Source: Stenopsyche tienmushanensis (taxonomy: Eukaryota; Arthropoda; Insecta; Trichoptera; Stenopsychidae). Taken from it: 64,000 nucleotides of DNA. The stretch covers positions 62,001 to 126,000 of the forward strand of contig WACJ01000118.1 in the NCBI GenBank assembly GCA_008973525.1, in the 5' to 3' direction. The notes under the pieces are model-generated. The model searched no databases and was not told the origin of the DNA. It worked only from the letters and a program-made list of their open reading frames with translations. Both the position numbers and the translations under genes were made by a program. Positions 25,080 through 37,897 of the stretch are shown here, piece by piece. Position 1 is the first letter of the stretch. Each line of letters opens with the position of its first letter.

Positions 25080-26470
25080 AATGCATAGATATGTCGATCA
25101 AAAATTAAATATAGAAGATCGGAAATCAATTGCAATGTATAAGCGACGAGATCATCAAGCTGATGATAGCCGAGTACCCGGAACTAGTACTAGGTGCACT
25201 AAAAGCCTGCCTGGCCGAAAGGAAATTCATAAAAAAATGGAAAACGGCCAGGTTGGCGCTAGTATCGAAAGCTGGACGTTCTCGGAAAGATACTAGAAAA
25301 GGTGCTTCTCACGAGGATCCAGGCGAAAATTAAAGATAAACTGTCAAATACACAATATGGATTCAAAGTGTAGTGATGCAGAGAGTAGTGGAGATAATCC
25401 GGAAGGCGTGGAGAGGCTCAGTCAAAAGAAGCAGAGATGATGGTCACGCTGGACATCAAGAACGCGTTCAACACTGTCAGCTGGGAATTGATCGTTGGCG
25501 CGCTCCTATGAAACGTCCTCTACAACAGCCTGCTGGAGTTGAAAATGCCTGAAGGAGCAGAACTCATTGCCTTCGCGGGCGATGTTGCACTGCTGGTGAC
25601 AGCTCGACATCCATGGGAAAGGAGAGAAGACGGAGGCAATGATCTACTGCAGAAGAACACCGAGGGTCAAACATTTTGGTGTCAACGATCACGAGGTTGA
25701 ATACAACAAAACGCTGAGATACCTCGGGATTCTCATGGACAACAAGCTGACCTTCAGTAAACACATTGAAGCAGAGGGCTCATGCCCAACATCGGAGGGC
25801 CAAAGTTGTGCAGAAGAAGAACCATAAACGAGGTTATATACTCAATCCTTGTGTACGGAGCTTCGATATAGCATGAGTCGCTACAGAAAGAAGCTGTCAA
25901 GGGTTCAACGGCAGGGAGCGCTCCGAGTCACCACAGCATACAGAACAGTATCTGAAAAAGCGGTGCTCGTGACCGCTGGAATCCCCCCGCTGAACCTCAA
26001 AGCAAAGAAGAGGGCCTTGGACTACGAAGGTCCTAAAAATCGCAACGAACATGACCAGAAACTGAGGGAAGCCTGGCAACGGAGATGGGATCAGTCCAGC
26101 AAGGGAAGATGGACCCACCAACTTATCCGAAACTACTGAAACAAGTTCGGGGTAGCCGAGCTCAACATGGACAACATGGTCCACAGCATGATGGCAAGCA
26201 AGAAGAACTGGGACCTTTGGCGCGATTACGTTGAAGAAATTCTGAGCGCTAAAGAGGGCAGTGCGAGAGAAAGAGGCGCAGAGCAGCTCTCCAACAATAA
26301 AATACGGCCAATTACTTAAGGCCAGACTACCTGTCCTCCTGAAGAAATGTGGGAAACAATTCCAGCGGGGCAGATAAGGACAAGGGAGGGGCTTAGTCGG
26401 TAAGAAACTGACATTACCATGGGATCAAACCCAGGGTATCCTATGCAAGATTCCCCTTCCTCAGTTAAAA
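25080..26470 (+). pseudogene. R1-like non-LTR retrotransposon relic
   Basis: GC-rich plus-strand block with several frameshifts. Recognisable reverse-transcriptase pieces in order: SDEIIKLMIAEYPELVLGAL then KKWKTARLALVSKAGRS; VTLDIKNAFNTVSWELI (RT palm); ELIAFAGDVALLVTA; then YNKTLRYLGILMDNKLTFSK and AYRTVSEKAVLVTAGIPPLN (thumb and C-terminal region typical of the R1/TRAS clade). The catalytic box normally reads FADD; here it is FAGD, so a catalytic aspartate is lost. The 5' half with ORF1 and endonuclease is missing, and the A-rich end (TTAAAAAAAACC) near 26465 may be the 3' tail. Confidence 0.82.
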
Positions 26471-26479
26471 AAAACCATA

Positions 26480-28969
26480 ATATGTATACCCACCATGATG
26501 ACCTCTGTTGAATTTATGTAAAAATAAAATGGAAACACCAATATCCAGCATAATATTTTTTAGGTATAATTTTTTTTTCTACGAAAAAACATAGCGACTC
26601 ACCCGTGAGTCGCTGGCGCTTAAGTGGTTACGCCGATAAAAACGTATAAACAAAATGCGACTCGCTAAAAATGACTCCCACAGAATGGGGTATCATTAGT
26701 ACAAACGATGCAAAATTAACACATTCCGATCCGCTTACTTGAAAACGCGTGTTTTGTAAGTTTAAAATTTTTATATTTTATCAAGCTGGCACGCGTACCA
26801 CAAGCTAAAAACTATTATTATATTTATAAAAAAATATGCAATAAGTTATCGTGAAGATATTCGGAATATTTCGTTTCAATCTGTCTGCTGGTTTGAGAAT
26901 AATAGCGATTTTTACACAGTTTAGTTTTTCTATACTATTACGATATTTTATTTCCATTTTCTAAGAAACAGCATTAAAAGCAGCACAAAAGGTTAATAAG
27001 CCCACTTACGATTACAGCACTGATTTTATCCGCATGGGTGTGGCCTAAAGAAATTAAATCCGACATATTTCACACAAATGAATAATTTCTTTCATTAATT
27101 ACGCCACATTTAAGAACCTGCAAATTAATCATCCCGCAATTAAGCGATTTTTTTGGCAAATGAGATGATGAACAACATCGTTTCCGCTGTGCAAACGCTT
27201 CTTTACAAATTGGAAGATACTCGAGATCCGCCTTTGAGCCTCTTTGGGTTCTTGTGTGAAATAAAACTTTTCCCACGGCATTTATTTCTTTCGCTGCGAC
27301 CACTCGAGAAGCACGTCCCAAATACGATCCAAGAGTCGAAAGTGCGAAGGACTTTCGATAATGAAGATTTTTCTGCCCGACTATTTCATACGATCTTGTG
27401 GCTCAGAGCGCCATCTAGCTGGGAATTCGCAGCGTGCAAAAAATGAGACGTGAAGAAATTTGATCTGAGCAAGCTCAATTTCATGAAGAAATGAGATTGT
27501 GTATCGGATTACATAAGTGGTTTCTAAAAGCGTGATCTACAAACCTTTACGTACTCATCAAAATTTGGCAGATGGCTCACGTTTTCTATCGACCATCCGC
27601 CATACTAAAAGTCACCGTGCAGGTGGCCGGCGTGTATATTTTGCGAGCGCGGCATCGAAAAGGTTAAAGGTTGATGCTAATTGTAGTCCTCTTCATGTAC
27701 GAACAAAAATCATTTGCAAATTTCATATTGATGAATTATCAATTCCGATACAACCTTGAAAAACCCGGGAAAATCTATTAAATCCGATTGGATTCGAACC
27801 AATAACCTCTCAACGTCCGGATGTTTGATGCTTATTATCTTAAATTTATAAAAGGCATTTCAATAGATGGCAAAAATCTAAAATCTAAAAATAAAATTAA
27901 TATCACCTTAATGTCGTCAATAATTTTATAAATATCGTTAGAAACTTTATCAATTGCAAAAATATAGCGTGTGCTTTTGAAATGCGGTTGTGTTGATTGA
28001 TTGCGCGCGCATTGTTTTGACTAAGCAATAATGCACCAACGTCATAATTAATAGATTAATCATTATGCTCTGCCTTGAAACTGCATTATATTTATGCATT
28101 TATAACATACAACAAAAGATTCATACTGTTCCGCTAGTCCATCGTTGTGTCTCGTGTAACGTCGATTTTGTCCCATATAACAAAAATCAAAATACTCTAA
28201 ATATTATGCAATAATAATGGTCTGTTTATCATTATGCCAGTCATTTCTGTCTGCTATCATTCCAAAATATTGAACTAATTTCATCGATATATGCCAAGTA
28301 GCACTTTAAGATTAAAAGAACAATCTTATCATGGCCATGAGTGAATTGCAAATAAATGTTGCCGAATATAAATGTAGAACGTTATGTCAATATAAATAAT
28401 AATGTCTTAGCATAAATGGCTTAAAATCTGTAGAGATATTGTATAATTTATTATTAAAGGATACGAAGATCGCTTTATAAAATCTACATAGACCAATCCA
28501 AAGCAATTTTTATACACAATAATTAAGATTTTGCAAAAAATGCATTATAGTATGGAATCATTATTCCTAGACGGCAATTTGAAGTGCTTTGAGCGAAACG
28601 ACTTTCGTCATAATGTAACATTATTTTTCTAAACGCGAATGCTTACTGACTGATTCATTTTTATCAATTATATATCGACACTGATTAAATGACGCAAGCT
28701 ATGGTATTAAACCGACTGAAGTGGAAGCTATTGATGATTTGTAATGCGTTATCTACGTTGACGTTTTTTGAAAGATGTGCTAGGAATTATGGTGGATTTT
28801 TGCTCTTTCCGTTCTGATGAGTGAATAAATTCTAGGCTGTAAATCGACGATATCTGTTTGTAAAAGTGTATCGAAATTTCTCTGAGCGTTCCCACCGAAA
28901 CGTATGCTACACGATGAATTTATTCAATGTCTGTAAAATATGACATGGAAATAATGTGTTCTTAATCCC
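26480..28969. other. Long non-coding stretch with a GC-richer core
   Basis: 27070-27740 is GC-richer than its flanks and open on both strands in overlapping frames (27070-27321 minus, 27153-27446 plus, 27517-27759 plus), which argues against coding. A tRNA-like T-arm on the minus strand (GGTTCGAATCC) occurs at about 27790; see rejected items. The remainder is AT-rich. Confidence 0.35.
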
Positions 28970-29330
28970 TAAAGGAGTACTATCCCAGGGTCTGGGACCC
29001 CCCCGCCCTTCCACTATTTAGAAAGAGCACTCTTGTATATTGAGCTCGGAGACAGACAGAGACAGAGAGAGAACGTAGCGCAGTTCGGAAGACAGAGACG
29101 GAGAGCTTCCCCGCATACATCTCACGATTGTATAGATCGTTGTCGTATCGAAGGGCACTTTCGCGATCGTTTCGATAGGGAATGTGGGAAATTTGTAAAG
29201 ACTGGGTAGTTCTCCCCAAGAGATACTGAAAAATGACCCGAGACAATCATGTTGATTTTCTCGGGTTGTTGATGTCCAAAAAGTCCAGTCCCTTCTTTCC
29301 CCACTGGGTCTAGGATACACCTCGAATTTC
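28970..29330 (+). repeat. Composite MITE-like repeat with alternative end
   Basis: Begins CCTAAAGGAGTACTATCCC and carries the shared core GTATATTGAGCTCGGAGACA, then ACGATTGTATAGATCGTT of the TTAA family. It continues into CGATAGGGAATGTGGGAA and AAAGTCCAGTCCCTTCTTTC. That second half recurs at 31235-31345, so this is a composite of two families. The 127-codon minus-strand frame across it is a by-product. Confidence 0.6.
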
Positions 29331-31229
29331 CTCTTAATAGTGGTATATATATATATATTTATGCAACCAAACCGAAAAATTACAACCAGTAAAACTGTCA
29401 TTCATCTGGGAACGAAAACCGCATCGAACCGATATAAATGTTAGGAACGTTACCGAAACCATAACCAAAATGAAAAGATAACGGTTCGAAGCCCTGAAAA
29501 CCAATCTCATCATGTAACTGTACAAACCGGGACATTTCAATAAACTTTAAGAAGTCAATAATATATTTAATTAATTGGAGGTCTAATAATTTATTAAATG
29601 AAATGATATTGACTTGATGCTTATTGATTTGAATTTTGGGGATTCCCAGGTTGGAGTAAAAAAAAATACTAGGAAACAAATTAAAATCTGAGAGTCTCAG
29701 TCAGGGTATAAATAGTTTCAGCTTTCATTCCGGCAAAAATAACTCTTCTTTCTCAGCCTTTTCGATTATAGGTTTTGGGTTCAGTTCTGGTTCGAAGCTC
29801 TGATTAATAATGACACCTTTGATGTAAAATATTGCGATAGCTTTATAATTCACTTAAAACTATAACATAAATATATTTGAAGTAATAATAGACGATGATT
29901 TTTTAATCGTGTGGAACAAATTGTAAGCAATATGCATTTCATTTTGAGACGATTTTAGCTTACAGATTTTTTGCAATTACATAAGCAGAAAAATGAAAGC
30001 GATTGAATACTGCTACATAAGCGATGTAAATGCGTTGATTTTGTGTTGTTCTCTTTTTGTAACAATATTCTCGCCCTATTTTCTATTGCAAAAAGTATTA
30101 GAAGTGCATTTTTTTGCAATTCAAATTTGCGCATTCAAAATAGCATAGTTCGTCAGATAAACAGGCTTTTAACGTAAATGGAAATAGTCGATTAAAAAGC
30201 AAACAAACCAAATTCATTTTCAACCACTCAACAGACCGCAACAGGGTCTGTCGAAGAAGTAAAAATGCAATCACACGACCTCAGGAGTATTACAAGTCGT
30301 GAGGGTAAAGGCCTCGACGTGAAGATTGCACCTCGCTTCGAGAAATTCCTGTGGTGTACCAGACATCACAGGAACCGCTTTCGTTTCATCGCATCTTCGG
30401 TACCGGCGTTAAACGGTACTCAACATGGCACCGTTTCAACTATCCATCCACCATCGAGCATACAAATTATTGTGATGCATCAATTTATTTCACGAGGTTA
30501 ACAGCCTTCGTCTTCCAGCAATAAAAGCGATTTCCCTATGGTATGCAGCAGCGTTTAATATTCAACGGCTTGGCGCGGCTCCTTGGGTCTGCGCTTGTTT
30601 GTGGAAGACATTTTGAAATAAGCAAGAGTTTGCTAATGGACATTGATGGATGACGAAGCAGTACGGTAGGATATTTCGGAAAATTACCATTTAAAAGGGA
30701 TCCTGATAAATTGGTAAAAGTTGATCGAACACAATCTTGAAGACGACATTAAAGGACTAAATATCGGTAAAGATCCTTTCCTATATAAAATTCGTTTTCA
30801 AACAATCATAATCCCATATGGAGATTACCTACATCTGCTTATATAACACTTTGATTGCGGGGTTGGTTTGGCTTGCCATGCGTTGAGCGGTGAACACATT
30901 TTTTTAACAGCTGTGTTTAATTATTTTTTCTAATTCCAAAACTAAAAACTATACATATTTAGTTCAGAAATATAACACACATGCATGTCAGTATTAAGTA
31001 TATTATTCGGTAACGGGTGAAACAATTTTCTTTGTGAACTTTCTTTGAAATTTCATCTATCCACTATAGAATTAGAATCTCTTCAATACTCATTAATAGG
31101 AAAGGATTATATCCATCTTATCTGTATCATACATTCACTTCCTCATTCGCCCGATATTGAAGGTAATATAACCTCTGAGTTTCATTTAGAACACTCACTT
31201 AGTGGGCAATCTGGGGGAACGTATCGAAG
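29331..31229. other. No gene recognised
   Basis: Short frames only. A GC-richer stretch at 30230-30620 (plus frame 30265-30501) lacks any domain. A TA microsatellite lies at about 29344-29360. Confidence 0.3.
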
Positions 31230-31900
31230 AGCGAATTCGCAACTGTCTCGATAGGGATTCTGGGGAATTAAAAAAATTGTTGATTTTAATGAAAGGAACT
31301 TTGTGGAGTACTAAGAGTCCAGTCCCTTTTTTCTCCCACTCGGGCTAAAATTGATCTCAGATTCGCTCAACAACTACTAAGGTTATCTCCCCATCCAAGT
31401 GCCACTTACCCAAGCAAATTCGAGACTGGGAGCTTTCCACTTTCAGGCTAATTGTCTTAGTTTGGTAATTTTAAAACGATATCATCAGAACCAAAGCCAA
31501 AATCATACGAGATAAGGATGGGCATGATAAATGTTAACCAGGTGTATGTTTGAGACACGCATTAAAAAGATATCAAGATATAAATTTGTATGGATCTCAA
31601 ATCTCATCTCAAAATGTATGGAAGAAAACCTTAAATTAAAAAAAATCATAATCTAATTACAATATGGTTGCTTTTTTAAAACAACATGAATAATACACTT
31701 ATATCATCTAAACATCATTATTTGTCGATAAATTGGGGTTAACGATCTATACAATCGTACGTTGTACGCAAGATACTCTCTCCGTCTCTGTTTCTCTCCA
31801 AACTCAACGTGCAAGACACACTCTGTCTCTGTCTGTCTTCGGGTTTAACATGCAAGAATGCTTTTTCTGAATCACTGGAATTTGCTCGCAAATAGGCTAC
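31230..31900. repeat. Second composite repeat plus TTAA-MITE core
   Basis: 31235-31345 matches 29170-29310 (TCGATAGGGATTCTGGGGAA; GAGTCCAGTCCCTTTTTTCT). 31720-31890 is a minus-oriented partial copy of the TTAA MITE (CGATAAATTGGGGTTAACGA, then CTCTCTCCGTCTCTGTTTC). The middle is AT-rich and unremarkable. Confidence 0.55.
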
Positions 31901-34900
31901 CGTCCCAACATACAGGTTAATGATGGGCAGCGAATGATGGCGATTCTCATCAAACAGTGTGTTAAAGTTGATATAATGAAGATAATACAAGAACTATAAA
32001 ACATTTACGATATAATATATAACTCATATCTATAGATATTTCATATATGGCATTTGGATCCAAGCGTCTTAGAAAGGAAAACCATTCAAAAATGACGATT
32101 ATACTGTGTCCCAGTTCTATTTTTGTGTTAAATGAAAACATTAAGCAAATAATAACACCCACTAATCTTCCTAAGAATATGATAATAACGTTGCAACATC
32201 TTTTCTTATTGTCTAAGATGACCTAAATAAAGACGACGGGATGCCAAGAAGCTCTTAACGAAAAATGCATTGGATTTAATGTGCAAAACATCGTTGACAT
32301 CCAAGGATTTTGGGCGAAAAACAATCTTCAACAACACAATATGAAAATGTTGATTCCCTTTATTTAAAAAATATTTTTTTTAACAGCACACAAAGATTAT
32401 TTACATATATATATATTGTAAATACGAAATTGAATGCATGTATGTCTGTCTGTTTATTTCATATTAAATTCTACATTAAATAGTAAATTCAATCGCGCTT
32501 GGAAATTTGCCATCTGTAAAGTAAATAGGATTAAATATTTTGTCGTTGTACATTATTTAAAAAAATAATATTTTCTAGAGGAAACGAAAAATGGTCTTTT
32601 AATGCGTAACTAACGACGCAATAGGAAATTAAATTACATAAAATCGATTTCGCATACCGTTGTGAGTGTTTCCTTGAGCGCAGATTTACCGTTGCTGAGG
32701 CATTTTTTCGAAAAAATTCGACCCAATAATTAAATCCGATCTTTCATACCAGCCAACGACCATGATAGGTCACCAGCTCTATATGAAAGGAGAAAAACGC
32801 GTTGGCACTTTTGAAATCCTTGACATTAAGAGATTTCGGGTGCCGTACAAAAACCGGCTGAGAACTTCGATCCTAAATACCAAATCCTAGTACTGACTAT
32901 TGAGGACATAAATTTATTTAGTCGCAGTCTATTTTTTTAAATTTCTATGCAAAGTTGTGCTGGAATTGTATCTACTAGCAAGGTCGTTCCGAATTATTAA
33001 AATGCAAAAAACGAAAGACAAACGCGTTTTGATGTAAATTATTCTGCGCGCGCATGCTCGCATGAAAGAATCGGCGTAGGGCCATCCAAATTATCAGATA
33101 GTATAATGATCTAATATACTCATCTCGCATACAATTTTTTTTGTAAATCCTTTATTTAACATGCGTTCAGATGTATTAGTCAGGATGACATCTAAGTGAT
33201 TTTCTATTTGCTGAAATAATATTCAACGCAAAAACATCTTGTTTGAGCATTTTTTCTTAATAATTAATGCCTTTAATAGTCGTTCGGTACATTTGTTGAT
33301 TGTTAAATAATTATTCTGCCTCAATAAGCATTCAATAGGTCATAAATATGTGTTAAATAATGAATTCAACGCGAGGTCCTTAGCCGAAATAATATTCGAA
33401 GGCCATTTCGGTATACAAACACCGATAATTAATTAAAAAAATAACGGTATTAGAAATCGTAAATCTTAAAGCCAGACAAAATAATTAGAAAGTACAAAAA
33501 TACAGATCTTATCATGCAAGGATTTATATAATATAAAAATATTAAAAAGTTCTAAATTCGAACTTGTATAAGCAAATTTATGGCAAAATCACGGTTATAG
33601 CGAGCGATTTTTACAACTAAACTTCGAATAGGAATGTCTTTCAGCGCCAATATATCATATTCGAAACGAATTTTGACATTTTGAACAAAATTTGATACTT
33701 TTAAATTCATTTGAATCAGTTTACGTTGATTTATTATTAGATCGCTTGTTGTGTTGATCCTCAGTTGCTTGTTATAACCGAGATTGACTAATATTAATGT
33801 TGATAAAATCCACAATAGATGATTAAAACTTCACATTTTAGTACTGAAAAATTTCGTTATATTTAAATGGTAGATAAACAATCAAAGATGATATAATATT
33901 TCAGCAATCAAGTTCTTGTGTGAAGCCATAAAAGTGGTAGTTTGTCAATTTGAGTGCCTTAGTCGGAATTGCGTCAATACATAAAAGCATCCCTTATTCA
34001 ATCGACGCTTTTCGTATACTTTTGGATCTTCGGCAATATTCGAAGAATATTTAAATTGGCTACATTATGGCGTATGAGCGGAAATCAATATCGGATCCAT
34101 CAGCAATTTATAAGCAAATCATTGAAGCAATATATCATATGAAGCCAATTTGTGACCAATGTTAAGGCGAAGGCGTGAGATAGACCAAATAAAGGCATGT
34201 AAAACGGAACAACAATGCTGTGAATGTAATTTTCTGCATCTCTAAGATTATGGTGGAAATAATTCATGCCCATTACGCCATTTTCGATTTCCTATGTCGA
34301 AAATGTTCGTAATTTCGAATACAGCGGCTCCATGTCAAATAACAGGTACTTATCAATCTCAAATAGCAATGCTGAAAGAACCGAATAGGTCATTGGACCT
34401 TAAATCTATATATCGACCTCAACACCAGTTCGCTTAAATAATTAGGAAAGATCAGAAAGGAAATTTGAATCTTTGGGTTGAATGATGAAATCAAGTTTCT
34501 GGAATACCCAAAGAAATTATATTGTTTAATTTAATGACGTAGCTTGGATGAAGGGTTGCTTATTCAGCAAATAATCAGGTAAATATGCTAATTATATTTT
34601 TTCAGCTAAGGAAGAATATAAATGTGTATATGTTGCTAAAGTGATATTAAGTATTTTGTTCATGCTTGAAAAATTGCAGCATGTTAGAAAAATATGAAAA
34701 TGAACTTTATGAGCGTCTCAAGTAATTATATTTTAGAGGGTCTAAAGAGTAAATAATTTTTTAAACCCAATTTTTGTGGTTAATTTCAAGACAAATACTT
34801 AAGGCTTACTTGAGTCGTTTATGATCATTTTAAACGTAAAAAATAGTAGCTGTCTCAAAATTATGCACCCATTTCAACCCCCTAATTCCGGCTTAATCTT

Positions 34901-36104
34901 GAAAAAATATTGTTGATGGAATATGTATGGAATCATATACTTAGAAAGGCTTAAATCGAAACTCAAAGAACGCTTATTGTTTGTGCAACAGAAAAGGAGT
35001 CATATTTCAACATGACAATGTACGTCCCATATCGCAAAAAAATCAAAGAATTAAATTGAAAAATTTAAAATAATATAGTCCATACAAGTCTTCAGAATAT
35101 TCCATCCCGGATAAAGAATTTCGAAATACAAAAAATAATCAAAATCGCAGAGAAAACAGCAAGATCATATATATTTTCTGCAGTTTGCTAGCATTTGAAT
35201 TGAATCGTCATGCTGATTATTTTTGGTCATCCTCATGATGTTCGTTGTATCATCTTCCATTATGGCATCAACAATCCCACCAAACACAGTGTTTCTGTTT
35301 AATATTCATCGATGCGGAGAGCAGGAAGCTAGACGTGTCCTCTCTCCCCAAGGTGGGAGAATAACCTTAAGAATCCGGGCCGGTGAAAAAACTTAGGATA
35401 ACGGTACTCCTACTCAGTGTTCGATTGTGTTCGCTGTGTGAATATATTTGTATATCAGTAGATAATGAATGCCTCCTCGGGTGTATGGGAGTAAACATAC
35501 CGGAGTACATTTGTGTAGGTGATTAACTGGTTTACAAATCATTCAATTAAAAGTATACGTGTTTTAAAGTCGTGGAAAAATTGCAGATGCTGTGAAAATG
35601 TCGACTGGATGCCGATGGACCTTGAGAGCACTGATATTTTTTTATATAGAGATTTTCCTCAATCATTCAAAGTATTTATTATCAGCTTCGAATCAACTTG
35701 CCGTATAATTTGAGCAGGACTCCTCCTTTTGAGACCTCACGTTGAGCATCACAGCTAAAAATTGCCATTTCATAAATCAATGAAAGCTTGATTCTGTCAT
35801 GTATGCGTTTGTGACGTCTGTGAGTCCGCAGGAACGCTTACAAAATTAGTGCATGAATAGTGGATAGCCATATCTTGACGTTTTTATTTAAAATAACTAT
35901 GAAACCGTGACTGGAAACATTTGATAAGTGCAATGATAGTGAACAAATTTTATCTTTGTTTATAGTATAGCGATTTGCAAATGTTTTTACATTATGGAAA
36001 TCATGCGAAAAAATATAATAACGATGCATGCATTTAAAATGCATTTTAACGATGTTTAAAATATTATTATATACGATTGGGTTTATTATATACGAAGTAA
36101 CATA
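31901..36104. other. Long AT-rich stretch, no gene recognised
   Basis: Frames at 31962-32162, 33552-33815 and 35519-35713 have no domain. At 35310-35500 a non-repetitive GC-richer piece contains ACTTAGGATAACGGTACTCC; it could be an LTR-like remnant, but no partner copy is present in the window. Confidence 0.35.
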
Positions 36105-36355
36105 TACAGGACGCGGCAGGGAAACTACCTTATTTTAAAAATGGATAACACATATAGTATAGGAGTTATTAGTTTATTTTTTTCCCCATGTTATAGAGAG
36201 ACATTTAAATACAATCCACTGTATAATTGTTACTAAACCTACATGATAAATAACGTTAGGTTCTCTTCTTTTGAATGAGTGCCATTTTACTTCTCTTAAA
36301 ATAACTGATGTTTCAGGGTGCACGTTTCAAATAAGGAAGTTTGCCCGCCACACTA
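36105..36355. mobile_element. MITE with CGGCAGGGAAACT inverted termini
   Basis: Left end CGCGGCAGGGAAACTACCTT then ATTTT; right end GTTTCAAATAAGGAAGTTTG then CCCGCC. These are inverted copies of each other over about 25 bp. A third end of the same family is at 58796-58830 (GCGGCAGGGAAACTTCCTTA) inside HGSNAT copy A intron 6. No clear target duplication was found, so the superfamily is not assigned. Confidence 0.6.
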
Positions 36356-37264
36356 TGTTTATGTTTTTTGTAGATACTCAAATTGTGTACTCTGATTGCA
36401 GAAAATCTCCATATATTAAATTCAACGGCGGATTTAAACTTTCCCATTGATTTTTTACGAGCTACGTCTCATTAGACTACCGAAAATAAGCCACGTCCGT
36501 GAATGACTTCCATCTCTAATGAGTCCCATTCAAAAACTCTCAAAAGAGGTTACGCCATTTTTACACTAGGCGAATTATTAAAAGCACAGGAAAAAATGTC
36601 ATTAGTTTCCAAATATTAATGTTGTCTTCTCAACATCAAAAAGGTCAAATGTTCTTCAGTATTGCGCTTTTTCTCTATCTCTAAATCACGCATGAGATTA
36701 TTTCTCGTTTTATAAATTATAATTAACGATCTTTCTTTTCTGCACGACGAATCTGGCACATTCGTTTGCCTGCTTAAAAATAATGGATTCGATCCTCATG
36801 GGGATTTGTACGATGTCAATTATACGCGCAGATGACGCCTTTTGGGGATGTTGTTTAGCGTTTGGGGTGAAATTACATTTGCCTAGATGACATAGATTGA
36901 CAATTTACTTTCGCAACATTACCAGATTATTAAAGCTCATTTTCGCCAAGTATGAATATCCCCAGTAATATCAGCATTATTGGGCGTTGCAATCATTGTA
37001 GTGCGGCCATTGCAGGATCAGAGCTACTCCGATAACCATTTATGGGATGGGATCACATTTATATCATCCCCATCGAATATTCACCTCCTTATGCGCTCGA
37101 TATTGATGATAGCATGACGTCCGACTTTTATTTCTGATCGTTCACCCTGTGGGTCCCCTAAGTGATTGTATTGGGAGTGTGAATGGCTTTTAAAGGCTGA
37201 GAAATTTTCTCTGGAAGGCTATAAAAAAAAGTATTTACAGACACAGGAAACAATGCATTATATT
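36356..37264. other. No gene recognised
   Basis: Moderately GC-richer, unique sequence at 36800-37180 without open frames. Could be a conserved non-coding element; no direct evidence. Confidence 0.3.
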
Positions 37265-37500
37265 CATAAATAAAATGCACGAGTTTTGCGTAGTGAAATT
37301 TCTTAGCTCCTGGGAAAAGTTGATTTTATGCATTACTATTTACAATATTCCTATTTGTAAACGAAAATTATTAGCTAAAAGATTAAACTGTGTTTGTGTC
37401 ATATATAATAAAATAGGCGCGCAACTTATGCTATGTACAGATACATACACACACATTAGGGACGGCGCGGCGCATGCGCATAGCGTATCTATGATCTATG
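37265..37500 (-). repeat. GTGAAAC-ended dispersed repeat, copy 3
   Basis: Inverted relative to 18970-19275: AGTGAAATTTCTTAGCTCCT, then GAAAAGTTGATTTTATGCAT, then GTGTTTGTGTCATATATAAT, ending in CGGCGCGGCGCATGCGCATA. The 82-codon plus frame at 37275 falls entirely inside the repeat. Confidence 0.6.
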
Positions 37501-37544
37501 CGACGAATACGGACACACTATAAATTATGATTTTGAATATCAAT

Positions 37545-37897
37545 ATATTTGTTATCTTTCTCTTTGGGTTTTGTTCGTTCGAAATGCGCTGCCATACCAT
37601 TCATCGGATTGCGATAAAACTTCGTCCACTTATTGCTGAAGATTCCGCGAGTAACATAGGTATAGTCTAATATATAAAAATCAATGTTTGTTTGTCCGTA
37701 TTTAATGCGCTGCCACACCGTTCATTCGATTGCGATAAAACTTTGCCAACTTATTGTTTGCAATTTTTCAAATAATATAAGTATAGTACAATTAACTTAC
37801 AGAGATCATCATTACAAGATAAATGTTTCAAATTTCAAACGATATTTTTAGAATTATTACTTCTGTGGCAGCAAAGCGCCGGATACCAGCTAGTATT
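37545..37897 (+). mobile_element. Helitron-like element with duplicated head
   Basis: A unit beginning near 37668 (TCTAATATATAAAAATCAAT, then GTTTGTTTGTCCG) runs to GCGCCGGATACCAGCTAGT at about 37896. A TC start and a GC-containing tail ending CTAGT are Helitron features seen in insects. The head segment (AATGCGCTGCCACACCGTTC, ATTGCGATAAAACTT) is repeated in tandem at 37580-37640, roughly 115 bp upstream. No Rep/helicase coding region, so it is non-autonomous. No target duplication is expected for this class. Confidence 0.6.

Noticed and set aside
27777..27850. tRNA-like T-arm on the minus strand (ATTGGTTCGAATCCAAT) with a possible anticodon loop ATCCGGA
   Set aside because: The D-arm is missing and the anticodon stem has mismatches, and no matching 5' acceptor strand is visible. 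At best it is a degenerate tRNA-derived fragment.
29018..29401. 127-codon minus-strand frame
   Set aside because: It lies entirely in repeat sequence shared with 11.0 and 31.2 kb, and the frame is not preserved in the other copies.
35310..35500. Possible solo LTR with an ACTTAGGATAACGGTACTCC core
   Set aside because: No second copy, no TG...CA ends and no target duplication could be found.
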